The notes beneath the pieces were generated by a model. It saw only the letters and a list, made by a program, of their open reading frames with translations, ran no database searches and was not told where the DNA came from. Positions 30,565 through 41,188 of a DNA stretch of 64,000 nucleotides are shown here, in pieces (the stretch's first letter is position 1; each line of letters starts with the position of its first letter). The position numbers and the translations under genes were made by a program. Source of the stretch: Thermoanaerobacter thermocopriae JCM 7501 (GTDB taxonomy: Bacteria > Bacillota > Thermoanaerobacteria > Thermoanaerobacterales > Thermoanaerobacteraceae); assembly GCF_001310975.1 (NCBI RefSeq), contig NZ_BAZY01000008.1, positions 1-64,000 of the forward strand, written 5' to 3'.

Positions 30565-32759
30565 ATGTTAAAGAGAAAGTTATTGGCTTTCGTAATTGTT
30601 GTTGCTATGCTTATGAGCATAATGGCACCAGGATTTGCGTTCAATTACGTGACTGCACCTGGTACAACACCATCTTCTTCTAATACTGTGTTTAGCCCTG
30701 GAACTACAACGCAAAGTGATTACACAGTAGTTTTTGAGAAAAACACAGCAAAAGTAGGAGATATGGTTTCATTAGTCATTAAAGTTCTTGACAAAGAAGG
30801 AAAAGTTGTAACAGATAAGAAAGTGTTAGAAACTATCTATAAGAGTGGACTTACATTAAATGCAGATCCTCGCACATTAGTTTTTGACACCAACAGGAGT
30901 GGCTGGATCGATACAAATGATGGTTCTTTAATAAGTGCAACTGTTAATGATGCAGTATATCAGACAGCATATCCTGTAAATAACATTACAACCACTGATA
31001 TAAGAATTCTACCCAGTTCTGATGTGACAGGCTTTGTAGTTGCATCTCCAGGAACAGTACAATTTGGTTTTATAAGTGCAGGACAGATGTCCTTCTATGT
31101 AGCTAATTATGGTAGAGTATGGGTTACTGGTAGCCCGTCAATAATAATAGATGGACAAAGCAAAAGTGTGAACTACGATGATGCAAGACTCTATTTAAGC
31201 GGTGCAGCACCAAATGTCAGCTATTTAAGTGGTAATACAAATCCGCTTGAAACATATCCTGAAACTGTATTGATTACTGTACCCGGAGCTAATTACAATT
31301 CTGCTGCAAAAGCTGTTTTAACTAAAGATGATAAAGTACTAGCAATAATTGATTTAGTAAATAGCGCTAAAAATATTAACAACGCTAAAGATATTAACAA
31401 CGATGGTATAGTAGATGGATATAAAGTAGTATTGCCACCAATGTCTGCAGGTCACAAATATGTTTTGACAGTATACAATGAGGTAAATTATTCTAATTGG
31501 GAGTTTGGATATGGAAGAAATTACTATTCAGTAGGGGCTGTAAATATTACACCACAAGCTGCTAAATTTGAACTGGTAGCTCCTGCTGATAAGGTACTTG
31601 CTGCAGGTATTAGCGATCCTGTAACTTTTACATTAAATGACAAATTACCTAATGGCAATACAAGTGCTGATAATAAGAACCTGGCAGTTGATTTTGCTAA
31701 ATTTGTAAGATTCACAGTATTAAAATCTGATAATAAAACAAAAGATACAGAGGTAAAATATGTTGACGCCAATGAAAAGATAGCAAATGGTTCATGGTAT
31801 CTGGTAACTGATGATGGCTTAAAAGCTGTTTCATTAGATACCAATAACAATATTGTGTTAGGCGATCCTGTAGCTAATAGCTATGAGAAGGATTCAGGCA
31901 AAATAACTGTAAAAGCTAAAATTCCTAATGGAGATTATCTCAAAATAGAAGCCGCTTATACTGACTATGTAGGTAACTTGTATGAGGTTAAAAAATTGCA
32001 AGATTTCGAAGAGACATTTGTAGTGGCTAATTTAGAAGCTAAGCCAGGAACTCTCACAATGGAACCTTCTACAATAAACGCTAATGAATACAGAAATGTC
32101 AAATTCACAGTAAAAGATGTACATGGCAATCCGGTATCTGGTGCAGAAATTAAATTCAGCTCACCAATCGTATATCTTGGTGGTACAGGTTCTACAGCAG
32201 TTGGTAACGTTGGAACTGCAGTGAAGACTGGTGATGATGGCACAGTAACAGCAACATTGTTCTCAGCATTTCCAACAAGCATAGCAGTTTCAGTAAGTGT
32301 ACCTGTTGAAAAAACACTCACATTAACAATTAATCCAAGCCAGCAGACTGGTGCAACAGTTGTATTCACAATAGGCTCTGACAAATACACCGTAAATGGT
32401 GTAGAGAAGACAATGGATGCAGCTCCATATGTAAAAGATGGAAGAACATTAGTACCTGCAAGATACATTGCTGACGCTATAAATGCTCGGTCATACTATG
32501 ATCAGGATACAAAAGTAGTAACCTTCGTAAAAGGCGACACAATAGTTAAGTTCACTCTTGGCAGCAACAAGATGCAGGTAATCAAGAATGGAGTAGTAGT
32601 TGCAACACAGACAATGGAGACAAAAGCTACAACAGTAGATGCATCTGGTAAGGATGTAGGAAGAACCTTCATACTTGCAAGATACTTAGCAGAAGCATTT
32701 GGATATAAAGTAGATTATGCAAAAGATGCATCAGGGTAGAGACAGTAACAATCTACTAA
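30565..32759 (+). CDS. abundant exported surface protein with stalk domain (late frameshift)
   Basis: About 731 residues. Signal peptide (KRKLLAFVIVVAMLMSIMAPGFA). The central region has beta-rich repeats and an Ig-like Big_1 segment (NVKFTVKDVHGNPVSGAEIKFSSP). The last ~130 residues (VFTIGSDKYTVNGVEKTMD, VKDGRTLVPARYIADAI, FILARYLAEAFGYKVDY) are a copper-amine-oxidase N-terminal-like stalk domain. No SLH domain. One G missing near 32738 changes the last few residues (SGVETVTIY). Strong SD AGGAGGT, two promoters and a strong terminator suggest high expression, perhaps as a cell-surface layer component. Confidence 0.82.
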
Positions 32760-32772
32760 TAATTGTAAAATG

Positions 32773-32808
32773 AAAAGCCCGACGCCTTTAGCGTCGGGCT
32801 TTTCATAA
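32773..32808 (+). terminator. strong terminator
   Basis: AAAAGCCCGACGC pairs with GCGTCGGGCTTTT over a 5-nt loop. Confidence 0.95.
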
Positions 32809-32825
32809 GGAGGGGTAGTTAACTA

Positions 32826-33415
32826 TTGAGACTAAATAAAACTTTTTTGGCATTTGCATTGATTTTTATATTTTCTTTCTCTTTGATAAAAGTAGATGCA
32901 GCTAATAGCTTTTCTGATGTACTGGCTGATTCTCCTTATTATAATGCTGTTATGAGACTAAAAAGTCTAGATATCATAAGTGGAAAAACTGAAGGCACTT
33001 ATGGGTTAATGATCCTGTTACAAGAGCTATGATGGTAGTATTTATAAACAGGATATCTGGATACAGACAGGAAGCTGAAAAGTACAAATACCTGCCACCT
33101 GCCTTTAAAGATGTACCTAAAAATTATTGGGCAATAGGAGATATAAATCTTGCCGCAAAGTTAGGCTTTGCAAGTGGAATAGGAAATGGTCTATTTGACC
33201 CTAATAGTAAGGTCACTTATGTGCAGGCCCTTGGCTTTGTGTTAAATGTCCTGGGTTATAAAAACTTAAAATGGCCTGAAGGCGTTTTGGAAAAAGCAAA
33301 AGAAATTGGACTTACAGAAGGCATAAATTTAAATCCTAACGACATTATAAAAAGAGGCGATTTAGCTCTTATTCTAAACAAAGCATTGGACTGTCAGCTT
33401 GTAACTCCTAAATAA
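32826..33415 (+). CDS. small SLH-domain protein (one frameshift)
   Basis: About 196 residues. Signal peptide (NKTFLAFALIFIFSFSLIKVDA), then two S-layer homology domains: SFSDVLADSPYYNAVMRLKSLDIISG and AFKDVPKNYWAIGDINLAAKLGFASGIGNG, plus a partial third. SLH domains bind secondary wall polymers. One G is missing near 33008 (YG|VNDPVTRAMM). TTG start with AAGGAGGGG upstream. Short for an SLH protein, with no other domain. Confidence 0.82.
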
Positions 33416-33432
33416 AATCCATCTATTTATTT

Positions 33433-33460
33433 AAACAGGCTTTATGCCTGTTTTATTTTT
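33433..33460 (+). terminator. terminator
   Basis: AAACAGGC and GCCTGTTT pair over a short loop, followed by a T tract. Confidence 0.9.
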
Positions 33461-33549
33461 TACCCATTGACAAATCAAAATCGGTAGTATATAATCAAAA
33501 TTAAGCAAAAACAATCACATTTGAGCGGGATAATATTGAATGGATGTGA

Positions 33550-34380
33550 ATGAATATGAGTATATCTGATAGGATGTTTGGTGAGGAGAGACGCTTAAAG
33601 ATTGCAGAAATTATAAGCAAAGATAAAAGTATCAGTGTTTCTGAGCTTAGCAAACTTTTTAATGTTTCTGAATCTACAATAAGAAGGGATTTACATGTGC
33701 TAGAGGAAAAGGGTTTCATACAGAGGACTCACGGTGGAGCGATATTGAATGTTGGCACTCACTATGAGCCTACATTTTTTGAAAAAGAAGATGTAGAACT
33801 TGAGGCAAAAAGGAAGATAGGTAAAATTGCTGCATCAATGATAGAAGAAGGAGATTCTATAATTTTAGATGCTGGTACGACTACTCTTGAGATTGCGCGA
33901 AATCTTAAAAATATGAAACTTACTGTTGTCACAAATTCACCTCTTATTGCGATAGAACTTTCAAAACACGAGGATATTGAGCTTATTATGACAGGAGGCA
34001 TACAGAGATGGAGGACTAAGGCTTTAGTTGGTCCTATTGCTGAAATGGTGATAAAGCAGTTTAAAGTTGACAAAGCCTTTATAGGTACAAATGCTATATC
34101 TTTTGAGGATGGTCTTATGACTCCAGACTTAATTGAAGCCAATACAAAAAAAGCGATGTGTGATGCGGCAAGTGAAGTTTATATAGTAGCAGACCACACT
34201 AAATTTGGGAAAAAGTCTTTTGTCAAATTTGCAGATATAAAAGACATTACGGCAATAATAACAGATGATGAGGTTGATTATGAGATAGTGAGAAAATATG
34301 AACAGGCAAATATAGATATAGTAAGCTTTGGAAAGGATGAAAATAATGATAACGACGGTAACGGCGAATCCAGCAATTGA
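33550..34380 (+). CDS. DeoR-family regulator of the fructose operon
   Basis: 276 residues. DeoR HTH: ERRLKIAEIISKDKSISVSELSKLFNVSESTIRRDLHVLEEKGFIQRTHGGAIL. The C-terminal sugar-phosphate sensor has DAGTTTLEIARNL, ALVGP and VADHTKFGKKSF. The first gene of the fru operon (fruK, EIIA, EIIBC follow), so it likely senses fructose-1-phosphate or a related ester and controls its own operon. It overlaps fruK by 35 nt. The start is approximate, since no strong SD is seen. Confidence 0.88.
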   Translation: MNMSISDRMFGEERRLKIAEIISKDKSISVSELSKLFNVSESTIRRDLHVLEEKGFIQRTHGGAILNVGTHYEPTFFEKEDVELEAKRKIGKIAASMIEEGDSIILDAGTTTLEIARNLKNMKLTVVTNSPLIAIELSKHEDIELIMTGGIQRWRTKALVGPIAEMVIKQFKVDKAFIGTNAISFEDGLMTPDLIEANTKKAMCDAASEVYIVADHTKFGKKSFVKFADIKDITAIITDDEVDYEIVRKYEQANIDIVSFGKDENNDNDGNGESSN

Positions 34381-35277
34381 CAGGACAATAATTGTTGAGG
34401 ATTTGAAAATTGGTTATGTAAATAGGGTAATTCGATCAAGAGTAGATGCTGGGGGAAAAGGTATAAATGTGGCTAAAAACCTTAAAAATTTAGGAGACGA
34501 TGTTATTGCACTCGGTTTTATAGGACCTAATGCTAAATATATAATCGATTGTTTAGAAGATGAAGGTATAAAAACTGATTTTGTAAAGATAAAAAACGAG
34601 ACAAGGACAAACATAAAAATTTCTGATATTTCAAGGGGAGAAGTCACAGATTTAAATGAATATGGTCCTCATGTAAGCGAAGAAGAAATAGAGCTACTTA
34701 AAAAAAGTATATTTAAATATGCTAAAGAGTCAAAAGTGCTTGTGCTCTCAGGAAGTTTACCACAAGGAGTGCCAAAGACTTTTTACAAAGACATAATTAG
34801 AGAAGTAAAAAGCGGTGATTTGAAAATAATTCTTGATGCTGACAAAGAAGCGCTTTTGTATGGTATAGAAGAAAAGCCTTACATGATAAAACCTAATGTG
34901 CAGGAGTTAGAAGATGCAGTAGGCAAAAAGCTTGAAAGTTTAGAAGAGGTTATTGAAGAAGGGAAAAAGTTGAAGGATTCAGGCATAGAAATAGTTGCGA
35001 TTTCTATGGGAGGCCGCGGTAGTGTTGTGATAACAAAGGAAGGGATATATAGGGTAAAGCCTGTAAAAGTTGAAGTAAAAGGTACAGTTGGGGCAGGAGA
35101 TGCCTTTGTTGCAGCTTTGCCCATGGAATATATAAAGGACTTCCGATTGAGGAGACTATAAAAATAGCTGCAACTTTAGCTACATCAGTTGTAATGAAAG
35201 AAGGGACAAGGGCAGGCACTATTGAGGAAGTAAATGCATTAAAAGATAAGATTGAAATAGAGAGGATAGAAAGGTGA
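34346..35277 (+). CDS. fruK: 1-phosphofructokinase (one frameshift)
   Basis: About 310 residues, PfkB family. Phosphorylates fructose-1-phosphate to the 1,6-bisphosphate. ITTVTANPAIDRTI and VDAGGKGINVAKNL are the tagatose/fructose-type substrate motifs, and VKGTVGAGDAFVAAL holds the catalytic aspartate. The frame shifts near 35117 (AAL|AHGIYKGLPIEE, one G missing). I chose the ATG at 34346, since GGAAAGG lies 9 nt upstream and the family starts there. It overlaps the next gene as GTGA. Confidence 0.92.
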
Positions 35278-35729
35278 GGGAAATGGAAATAAAAGATGTA
35301 TTGGATGAAAAAATGATGGTTTTTGACCTAAAAGCAAAGGACAAAAATGGGGTATTAAAAGAGTTAGTAGGTGTTTTAAAAGAAAATGGAGTTGTAGAGG
35401 ATGAAGAAGGATTTTTAGAAGTGGTGAAAAGAAGAGAAGAAGAGTTTTCTACAGGTATAGGCTATGGGGTGGCAATACCACATGGTAAAAGTAGGCTGAT
35501 AAAAAAGGTCTCAATTGTATTTGGCAAATCTCGTGAAGGAATTGATTATAACTCAATGGATGGTAAACCGGCACATTTATTTTTCTTAATTGCTGTGCCA
35601 GACAATTCTGATGAGCTGCACCTTAAAGTTTTGGCTGAGCTTTCAAGGTCTTTAATGCATAAGGAGGTGAGAGAGGAGTTAGAAAAAGCTTCGACACCTG
35701 AGGAAGTCATAAACGCTTTTAGAAAATAA
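35274..35729 (+). CDS. fructose PTS EIIA component
   Basis: 151 residues, EIIA-Fru/mannitol fold. Carries the phosphoryl group from HPr to EIIB on the histidine in VAIPHGKS. The GTG at 35274 overlaps the fruK stop (GTGA), with AGAGGA 8 nt upstream. The ATG at 35283 is possible but its SD would be too close. Separate from EIIBC, which follows after 23 nt. Confidence 0.93.
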   Translation: MREMEIKDVLDEKMMVFDLKAKDKNGVLKELVGVLKENGVVEDEEGFLEVVKRREEEFSTGIGYGVAIPHGKSRLIKKVSIVFGKSREGIDYNSMDGKPAHLFFLIAVPDNSDELHLKVLAELSRSLMHKEVREELEKASTPEEVINAFRK

Positions 35730-35752
35730 TTTTTAAAGAAAGGGGATTAGTT

Positions 35753-37111
35753 ATGAAAAAGGTAGTTGCTGTTACGGCCTGCCCTACAGGTATTGCCCAT
35801 ACCTATATGGCAGCGGAAAATCTTCAGATGGCAGCCAAAGAGATGGGAGTAGACATAAAGGTAGAGACGCAAGGTTCAATAGGTGCAGAAAATCAGCTTA
35901 CTGAGGAAGATATAAAAGCTGCAGATGCTGTAATAATAGCAGCGGCAACTAAAGTTGACAAATCGAGATTTGCAGGAAAACCTATACTTGAGGTACCTGT
36001 CGAAGAGGCTATAAAGAATGCGAAAGGACTTATTGAAAAAGCTCTGAAGATGGAAAAACCAAAAGACTATGTGGAAAAAGTAGAAGAAATTCATAGAGAG
36101 AGGTCAGCTCAAAGAACAGGCGCATACAAACACTTGATGACAGGCGTTTCTTATATGATACCTTTTGTAGTTGCAGGCGGTATTTTAATTGCGCTTTCTT
36201 TCTTCTGGGGATATAAAGCCTTTGAGGTGGAAGGAACTCTTCCTTGGGCTTTGATGAAAATTGGCGGCGGCTCAGCCTTTGCATTGATGGTTCCGATTTT
36301 GTCAGGTTATATAGCATTTTCTATAGCAGATAGACCTGGCCTTGTACCCGGTATGGTAGGCGGTATGCTAGCAGTATCTACTGGAGCAGGATTTTTAGGC
36401 GGCATAATTTCAGGATTTTTAGCAGGATATACGATAGTTTATCTGAAAAGGTTAATAAAGCTTCCTAAAACATTAGAAGGTTTAATGCCAATACTCATAT
36501 TGCCGGTATTATCGACTTTGATAGTAGGATTACTAATGATATATGTAATTGGTTCTCCAATGAAAGCTATAATGACATCTTTGACTGCCTGGCTTACAGG
36601 AATGAGCTCTACAAATGCAGTTATTTTTGGAGCAATATTAGGACTTATGATGGCTTTTGATATGGGTGGTCCTGTAAACAAGACAGCTTATACTTTCGCA
36701 ACGGGTCTTTTAGCATCAAATGTTTTTGCTCCAATGGCAGCAGTAATGGCAGCTGGTATGACTCCTCCACTTGGACTTGCTCTTGCAACAGTTCTTTTTA
36801 GGGATAGATTTACAAAGGAAGAGATAGAAGCAGGTAAAGCAGCATGGGTTTTGGGTGCTTCCTTTATAACAGAAGGTGCTATACCATTTGCAGCGGCAGA
36901 CCCCTTAAGAGTGATACCTTCTATAATGGTGGGTTCTGCTGTAACAGGTGCTCTTTCAATGCTTTTCCACATTGAACTTCGAGCTCCTCACGGAGGTATA
37001 TTTGTAATACCAATAGCCGTGTCAAACCCCCTTCTTTACATTGGAGCAATAGCAGTAGGAACTGTGGTTACTGCTCTTATGATAGCCTTGCTTAAAAAGA
37101 AAGTTCAATAA
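35753..37111 (+). CDS. fructose PTS EIIBC component
   Basis: 452 residues. The EIIB domain is at the N-terminus, with the phospho-cysteine C10 in [15 protein letters not shown]. After a charged linker (about residues 105-125) the membrane EIIC domain begins ([15 protein letters not shown]), with about eight to ten hydrophobic segments; [12 protein letters not shown] and [16 protein letters not shown] are conserved EIIC sugar-site motifs. Imports fructose as fructose-1-phosphate, the FruK substrate. SD: AAAGGGGA. Confidence 0.95.
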   Translation: MKKVVAVTACPTGIAHTYMAAENLQMAAKEMGVDIKVETQGSIGAENQLTEEDIKAADAVIIAAATKVDKSRFAGKPILEVPVEEAIKNAKGLIEKALKMEKPKDYVEKVEEIHRERSAQRTGAYKHLMTGVSYMIPFVVAGGILIALSFFWGYKAFEVEGTLPWALMKIGGGSAFALMVPILSGYIAFSIADRPGLVPGMVGGMLAVSTGAGFLGGIISGFLAGYTIVYLKRLIKLPKTLEGLMPILILPVLSTLIVGLLMIYVIGSPMKAIMTSLTAWLTGMSSTNAVIFGAILGLMMAFDMGGPVNKTAYTFATGLLASNVFAPMAAVMAAGMTPPLGLALATVLFRDRFTKEEIEAGKAAWVLGASFITEGAIPFAAADPLRVIPSIMVGSAVTGALSMLFHIELRAPHGGIFVIPIAVSNPLLYIGAIAVGTVVTALMIALLKKKVQ

Positions 37112-37124
37112 AAAATAAAAGATT

Positions 37125-37157
37125 AAGGGGTAAGCAAGAGCTTGCCCCTTAATTTTT
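37125..37157 (+). terminator. terminator of the fructose operon
   Basis: AAGGGGTAAGCAAG pairs with CTTGCCCCTT (3-nt bulge), followed by AATTTTTTA. Confidence 0.9.
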
Positions 37158-37271
37158 TATTTGCATACAGTTTAGGTATCGCTATGATAAGCATTAAGCA
37201 AGATATAAAAATAAAAAACTTAGAAAGAAAGTCAAGCTTGGCCAAGTGCGGTGGTGGAAAAATAGGAATAC

Positions 37272-37715
37272 TCAAAAGTCATTGCCTAAGGAAAATGGAT
37301 TTTGTACTTTTACTTTGCTAAAATACTGGCCTGGATTTAAATCTTCGCTCCATATTATATTACAATCCAGGTTTATTGCACTAACGATTATAAGCGAATC
37401 CCAGAAAGAAATCATGTAGCGTTGTGAAACTTTAATTGCGTCAAGTATATCTTCAAAATCTATTATATTTAGTTTCCAACTCTTAAAAGCTGAAATAATT
37501 TCTGCTGCTTCAGCTGGAATCAAAGGTTTTTTTACTTTTCTTGTAATTGTTACATAAAATTCTTGAAGCACTTGTGTGCTTAAGCATCCGTTTCTTTCGT
37601 ACCATAATTCTTTTAGTAGTTCTTTTGCAATTTCATGTTTTTTACCAGCAGATACATCATGAGCGTAAACTAAAATATTTGTATCAATGAACTGCAAATT
37701 TCTATTATCTTTCAT
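37272..37715 (-). CDS. PIN-domain toxin
   Basis: 147 residues. FIDTNILVYAHD, STQVLQEFYV and SFWDSLIIVSAINLDCNIIWSEDLNPGQ are the three acidic PIN motifs of VapC-like ribonucleases. It follows an antitoxin-like gene with an 11-nt overlap, read on the minus strand. The pair is a typical type II module. Confidence 0.88.
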   Translation of the reverse strand: MKDNRNLQFIDTNILVYAHDVSAGKKHEIAKELLKELWYERNGCLSTQVLQEFYVTITRKVKKPLIPAEAAEIISAFKSWKLNIIDFEDILDAIKVSQRYMISFWDSLIIVSAINLDCNIIWSEDLNPGQYFSKVKVQNPFSLGNDF

Positions 37716-37968
37716 ATAAATCTTCTCTCCTCCAGGTAACTTTTCCCTCTGTACCTAAATCAAAACCTTTTTCTAATATTTTTATATGATATAACCTGGC
37801 ATTTTCATAGGAGTCTTCTTTTTTTACTATTTCTTCTAGCGTTTCTGTTAAAAGCCTAGATACAGATGTATTTTTATCTATAGCTATATGTTTTATCCTT
37901 TGTAATAAATTTTTAGGTAAAGACAATGTGATGTTCTGCGTTTCTATTTTTTGCCTTTCTCTATTCAT
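37705..37968 (-). CDS. ribbon-helix-helix antitoxin
   Basis: 87 residues. QNITLSLPKNLLQRIKHIAIDKNTSVSRLLTETLEEIV is a CopG/Arc-type ribbon-helix-helix; the C-terminal tail would bind the PIN toxin. The ATG at 37968 has GGAGGTGATA just upstream, which rules out the longer frame to 38121. Confidence 0.85.
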   Translation of the reverse strand: MNRERQKIETQNITLSLPKNLLQRIKHIAIDKNTSVSRLLTETLEEIVKKEDSYENARLYHIKILEKGFDLGTEGKVTWRREDLYER

Positions 37969-38160
37969 AATATCACCTCCACGTAATTTAGTATAACACA
38001 TTTTTACGTGTAAATCAATTGTTATGTTAACAAATGCATAGATATAAGCCAAGGAAAATTTATATGGTAAAGAACGTGAAATTTTGCTAGGTACAATGAT
38101 AGAGAATGACAAAGAAAGCAAATAGAAATAAAGAAATTGGGTAAAAACTTACCCAATTTC

Positions 38161-38598
38161 TTATTCTATATCTATTTTTCTTCCCTTTGGTTTGCTTGGA
38201 TGTAATTTTGGCATTGTGATTTTGAGTATGCCGTTTTCAAATTTAGCGGTAGTTCTTTCAGGGTCTACTTCCGCAGGTAGTTCTATTCTTCTGGCAAAAC
38301 TTCCGTAATATCTTTCTCTCATGTAATAATTTTTATTTTCTCTTTCTTCATCTACTGTGGTTTGTCCTTTTATTTCCAATATGTTGTCATAAACATTTAT
38401 TTCAATGTCTTTTTTGTCAACGCCTGGTAGTTCAGCTGTTGCGACTATTTCTGTTTCAGATTCGGTGATGTCTACTCTTGGCCGAGAAAATAGACCTGAA
38501 ATAGAGGGGAAGTTTACATCAAAAATGCTTGGCAAATTTCTAATATTAAAATCAAATGGCCAATCCCACCAGTCACGTCCTCGCCTCATTAAACTCAT
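38161..38598 (-). CDS. small heat shock protein, Hsp20/alpha-crystallin family
   Basis: 145 residues. The N-terminal region is hydrophobic and aromatic (RGRDWWDWPFDF). The alpha-crystallin domain spans about 40-140: PRVDITESETEIVATAELPGVDKKDIEINV, YGSFARRIELPAEVDPERTTAKFENGILKITMPK. A single gene with GGAGGTGATG as SD. An ATP-independent chaperone holding unfolded proteins. No CIRCE element seen upstream. Confidence 0.95.
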   Translation of the reverse strand: MSLMRRGRDWWDWPFDFNIRNLPSIFDVNFPSISGLFSRPRVDITESETEIVATAELPGVDKKDIEINVYDNILEIKGQTTVDEERENKNYYMRERYYGSFARRIELPAEVDPERTTAKFENGILKITMPKLHPSKPKGRKIDIE

Positions 38599-38761
38599 TT
38601 ACATCACCTCCATATTTTTCTATTATTTATTATATCACATTGATTAAGTTTTGCAATTATTAGGTTTCTCAAAATCTTCACATTTAATTCTTACTTTTTT
38701 ATTCTTTTTATGTTAAAATTTATAAGAGTGAGACTGACGATGTCAAAAAGGAAGTGATTGG

Positions 38762-39670
38762 ATGCGTCCAGATGAAAAAGATGTAAGTAAGTTGTACTTT
38801 TTTGTCATGTTACTTTTCATAACAGTGGGATATTTGGTGCAAAAGGCTTCTTTATATATAGGTATAGTCATCACAGAATTTTTTCTTGTTTTACTGCCTG
38901 TTATTCTTTATCTTTTTTTGAAAAAATACGATGTAAAATATGTTTTAAGGTTGAATCCTATAAAAGGGGAACAAGTTTTTTTAGTGATAATAATAGCTAT
39001 TTTAGGATGGATAGTGTCGGGTTTTTTTGCACTTTTGACAAATTATTTTCTATCTAAACTGGGTAAAATTCCCGTGATGCCTATACCTGCAGCTTCCAAT
39101 ATACAAGAACTTTTTATTCAAATTTTAATATTTGGAGCTGTAGCTGCCTGTTGCGAAGAAATATTTATGCGGGGACTTGTGATGAGAAGTTTTGAAATGA
39201 GGGGTTCTATAAAGAGTATTTTTATAACCGCTATATTCTTTGCAATGCTTCATTTAAATGTACAAAATTTTTTGAGTATACTTTTTCTCGGTAGTTTATT
39301 GGGATATGTGGTGTATAGAACTAATTCCATATATGGGGGAATGATAGGCCATTTCACAAATAACACTATTTCTGTTTTACTGTCCTATTTCATAGCACAA
39401 CAAAACTTAGGAAAAACAACTTCATTACAACAGGTAGATATTCCATTTATTGCTGTTATTAGTTATGGGATTTTTGCATTATTTGCTGCTATTCTTTTGT
39501 ATGTGCAATTAAGATATTTGAAGAAAGTAACTGACCCATATGTTATCCGCGGTACTACAAAGTTAAAAGAAGACTTACATATTTTCTTGCATTGGCCTGT
39601 ACTTTTATCAGTGTTAGTATTTTTGTATAAAATTACTGAGCAGATATTAAAAATAGCTGGGGTTATGTAA
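38762..39670 (+). CDS. CPBP-family intramembrane glutamic protease
   Basis: 302 residues with about eight hydrophobic segments. The Abi/CPBP motifs are clear: AACCEEIFMRGLVMR (EExxxR), AIFFAMLHLNVQNFLSILFLG (FxxxH), and GMIGHFTNNTISVLL (HxxxN). Similar proteins process prenylated peptides or provide bacteriocin immunity; the substrate here is unknown. Transcribed alone, upstream of a LacI regulator. Confidence 0.9.
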   Translation: MRPDEKDVSKLYFFVMLLFITVGYLVQKASLYIGIVITEFFLVLLPVILYLFLKKYDVKYVLRLNPIKGEQVFLVIIIAILGWIVSGFFALLTNYFLSKLGKIPVMPIPAASNIQELFIQILIFGAVAACCEEIFMRGLVMRSFEMRGSIKSIFITAIFFAMLHLNVQNFLSILFLGSLLGYVVYRTNSIYGGMIGHFTNNTISVLLSYFIAQQNLGKTTSLQQVDIPFIAVISYGIFALFAAILLYVQLRYLKKVTDPYVIRGTTKLKEDLHIFLHWPVLLSVLVFLYKITEQILKIAGVM

Positions 39671-39697
39671 GGAATGCTTAAAAGAAAATGAAAACTG

Positions 39698-39755
39698 TTG
39701 ACGTAAAGAAAAGAATAGTATAGAATAATAGATAGGAAAAATGCAATCGGTTTCA
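39698..39755 (+). promoter_or_regulatory. promoter and cre-like operator of the LacI-family gene
   Basis: TTGACG (39698-39703), 17 nt, TAGAAT (39721-39726). A cre-like palindrome, TGCAATCGGTTTCA on this strand (39742-39755), lies just downstream of the expected start site, 19 nt before the gene. This fits autorepression. Confidence 0.65.
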
Positions 39756-39774
39756 TTTTGAAGGTGGTGGTATA

Positions 39775-40788
39775 ATGAATGTTACGATTAAAGATGTGGC
39801 AAAAAGGGCAAATGTTGCTCCTTCTACTGTTTCAAGGGTTATTGCGGATAATCCTCGTATAAGCAAAGAGACAAAAGAAAGAGTTTGGAAGGCAATGGAG
39901 GAATTGGGGTATTATCCAAACGCCATTGCCAGAAGCCTTGCAAGTAAAGTGACAAATACTTTGGGACTTATAATGCCTCGCTCGACAGAAGAAGCTTTTT
40001 CGAATCCTTTTTTCCCTGAAGTTATGAGGGGAATAAGTGTTGTTGCCCATAAAGAAAAGTATGATTTGCTTTTGTCGACATCTGGAAATCAAGAAGAGGA
40101 AAAAGAAGCGGTTATAAATATGGTAAAGGGCAAACGAGTAGATGGAATAATTCTTTTATCTTCTCGTACAACCGATGAACTTATACCTTGGTTGAGAGAT
40201 GAGAAATTTCCTTTTGTAGTTATAGGTAAACCTTTGGATGCCAAAGGTGTGTATTGGGTCGATAATGACAATATAGGGGCTTCTAAACTTGCTACTAATT
40301 ACCTTATTAAACATGGGCATAAAAAAATTGCTTTTATAAGTGGTTCATTGGAATATGTAGTGAGTTTAGACAGATTAGACGGTTATAAACTTGCCCTTGA
40401 AGAAAATGGGATATCTTTTAATAGAAAGTTGGCGGAACAGGATGATTTTTCAGAAGATGGTGGATACAGGGCGATGATGAGAATTTTGGATAGAGAAAAA
40501 CCTACTGCGGTTGTTGTCACTGATGATATTATGGCATTTGGTGTTATAAGGGCTGCAATAGATAAAGGATATAGAGTTCCTGAGGATATATCGATAGTAG
40601 GGTTTAACAACATCCCCTTGTCAGCTTTTGCAAATCCGCCTCTTACCACAATAGATATTTCTACATTTGATTTGGGTATTAAGTCTGCAGAGCTTTTGAT
40701 TGCTAGGTTAAAGCAAAAAGAAATTGACACAGACCACATCATTGTACCTGTAAAGCTTGTAGAAAGGAAATCTTGTGTTGCAAGATAA
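39775..40788 (+). CDS. LacI-family transcriptional regulator
   Basis: 337 residues. The HTH is VTIKDVAKRANVAPSTVSRVIADNPRISKETKERVWKAM; the hinge helix NAIARSLASKVTNTLG has the leucine-type DNA-contact pattern. The sugar-binding core ends VGFNNIPLSAFANPPLTTIDI, like the maltose/MalR group. No sugar genes sit next to it, so its targets are elsewhere. SD GAAGGTGGTGG. Confidence 0.92.
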   Translation: MNVTIKDVAKRANVAPSTVSRVIADNPRISKETKERVWKAMEELGYYPNAIARSLASKVTNTLGLIMPRSTEEAFSNPFFPEVMRGISVVAHKEKYDLLLSTSGNQEEEKEAVINMVKGKRVDGIILLSSRTTDELIPWLRDEKFPFVVIGKPLDAKGVYWVDNDNIGASKLATNYLIKHGHKKIAFISGSLEYVVSLDRLDGYKLALEENGISFNRKLAEQDDFSEDGGYRAMMRILDREKPTAVVVTDDIMAFGVIRAAIDKGYRVPEDISIVGFNNIPLSAFANPPLTTIDISTFDLGIKSAELLIARLKQKEIDTDHIIVPVKLVERKSCVAR

Positions 40789-40823
40789 AAAGAGCAGACT
40801 TCTCAAGTTGAAGTCTGCTTTTA
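40788..40823 (+). terminator. terminator after the LacI-family gene
   Basis: AGCAGACTTC pairs with GAAGTCTGCT over a 7-nt loop, followed by T residues. Confidence 0.88.
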
Positions 40824-40849
40824 AAAAAATTTATAAGGAGGTGTTTTTT

Positions 40850-41188
40850 ATGATTGGGACTACCAAACTCAATATTGAGGAAATTTATAAAAATGAAATA
40901 GAAAAAATAAAAAATCAGATTATTAAACAGTTTAATCCAGAAAAAATAATTTTATTTGGTTCCTGTGCTGCAAATACGATAAAGTTTGATAGCGATATAG
41001 ATTTATGTATTGTTATTGACACCGAAAATAAAAGAAAAATTAAAACAGAACTATATGGTATTGAACACAGTATTCCACTAGATATAATAGTTTACACACC
41101 GGAAGAATGGAATAAACACATAAAGAGCAAGCAAAGTTTTGCTTATATAATAAATTCAGAAGGGGTTGTTTTATATGACAGACAGTAA
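40850..41188 (+). CDS. MNT-type nucleotidyltransferase
   Basis: 112 residues. The nucleotidyltransferase core LFGSCAANTIKFDSDIDLCIVID (GSxxx...SDIDL) holds two catalytic aspartates. Such minimal nucleotidyltransferases act as antitoxins that modify HEPN toxins. The ATG at 40850 has AAGGAGGTG upstream. It overlaps the HEPN gene by 14 nt. Confidence 0.88.
   Translation: MIGTTKLNIEEIYKNEIEKIKNQIIKQFNPEKIILFGSCAANTIKFDSDIDLCIVIDTENKRKIKTELYGIEHSIPLDIIVYTPEEWNKHIKSKQSFAYIINSEGVVLYDRQ

Noticed and set aside
37969-38121. Extended N-terminus of the RHH antitoxin
   Set aside because: An optimal SD lies directly before the ATG at 37968, and the extension looks like translated promoter DNA.
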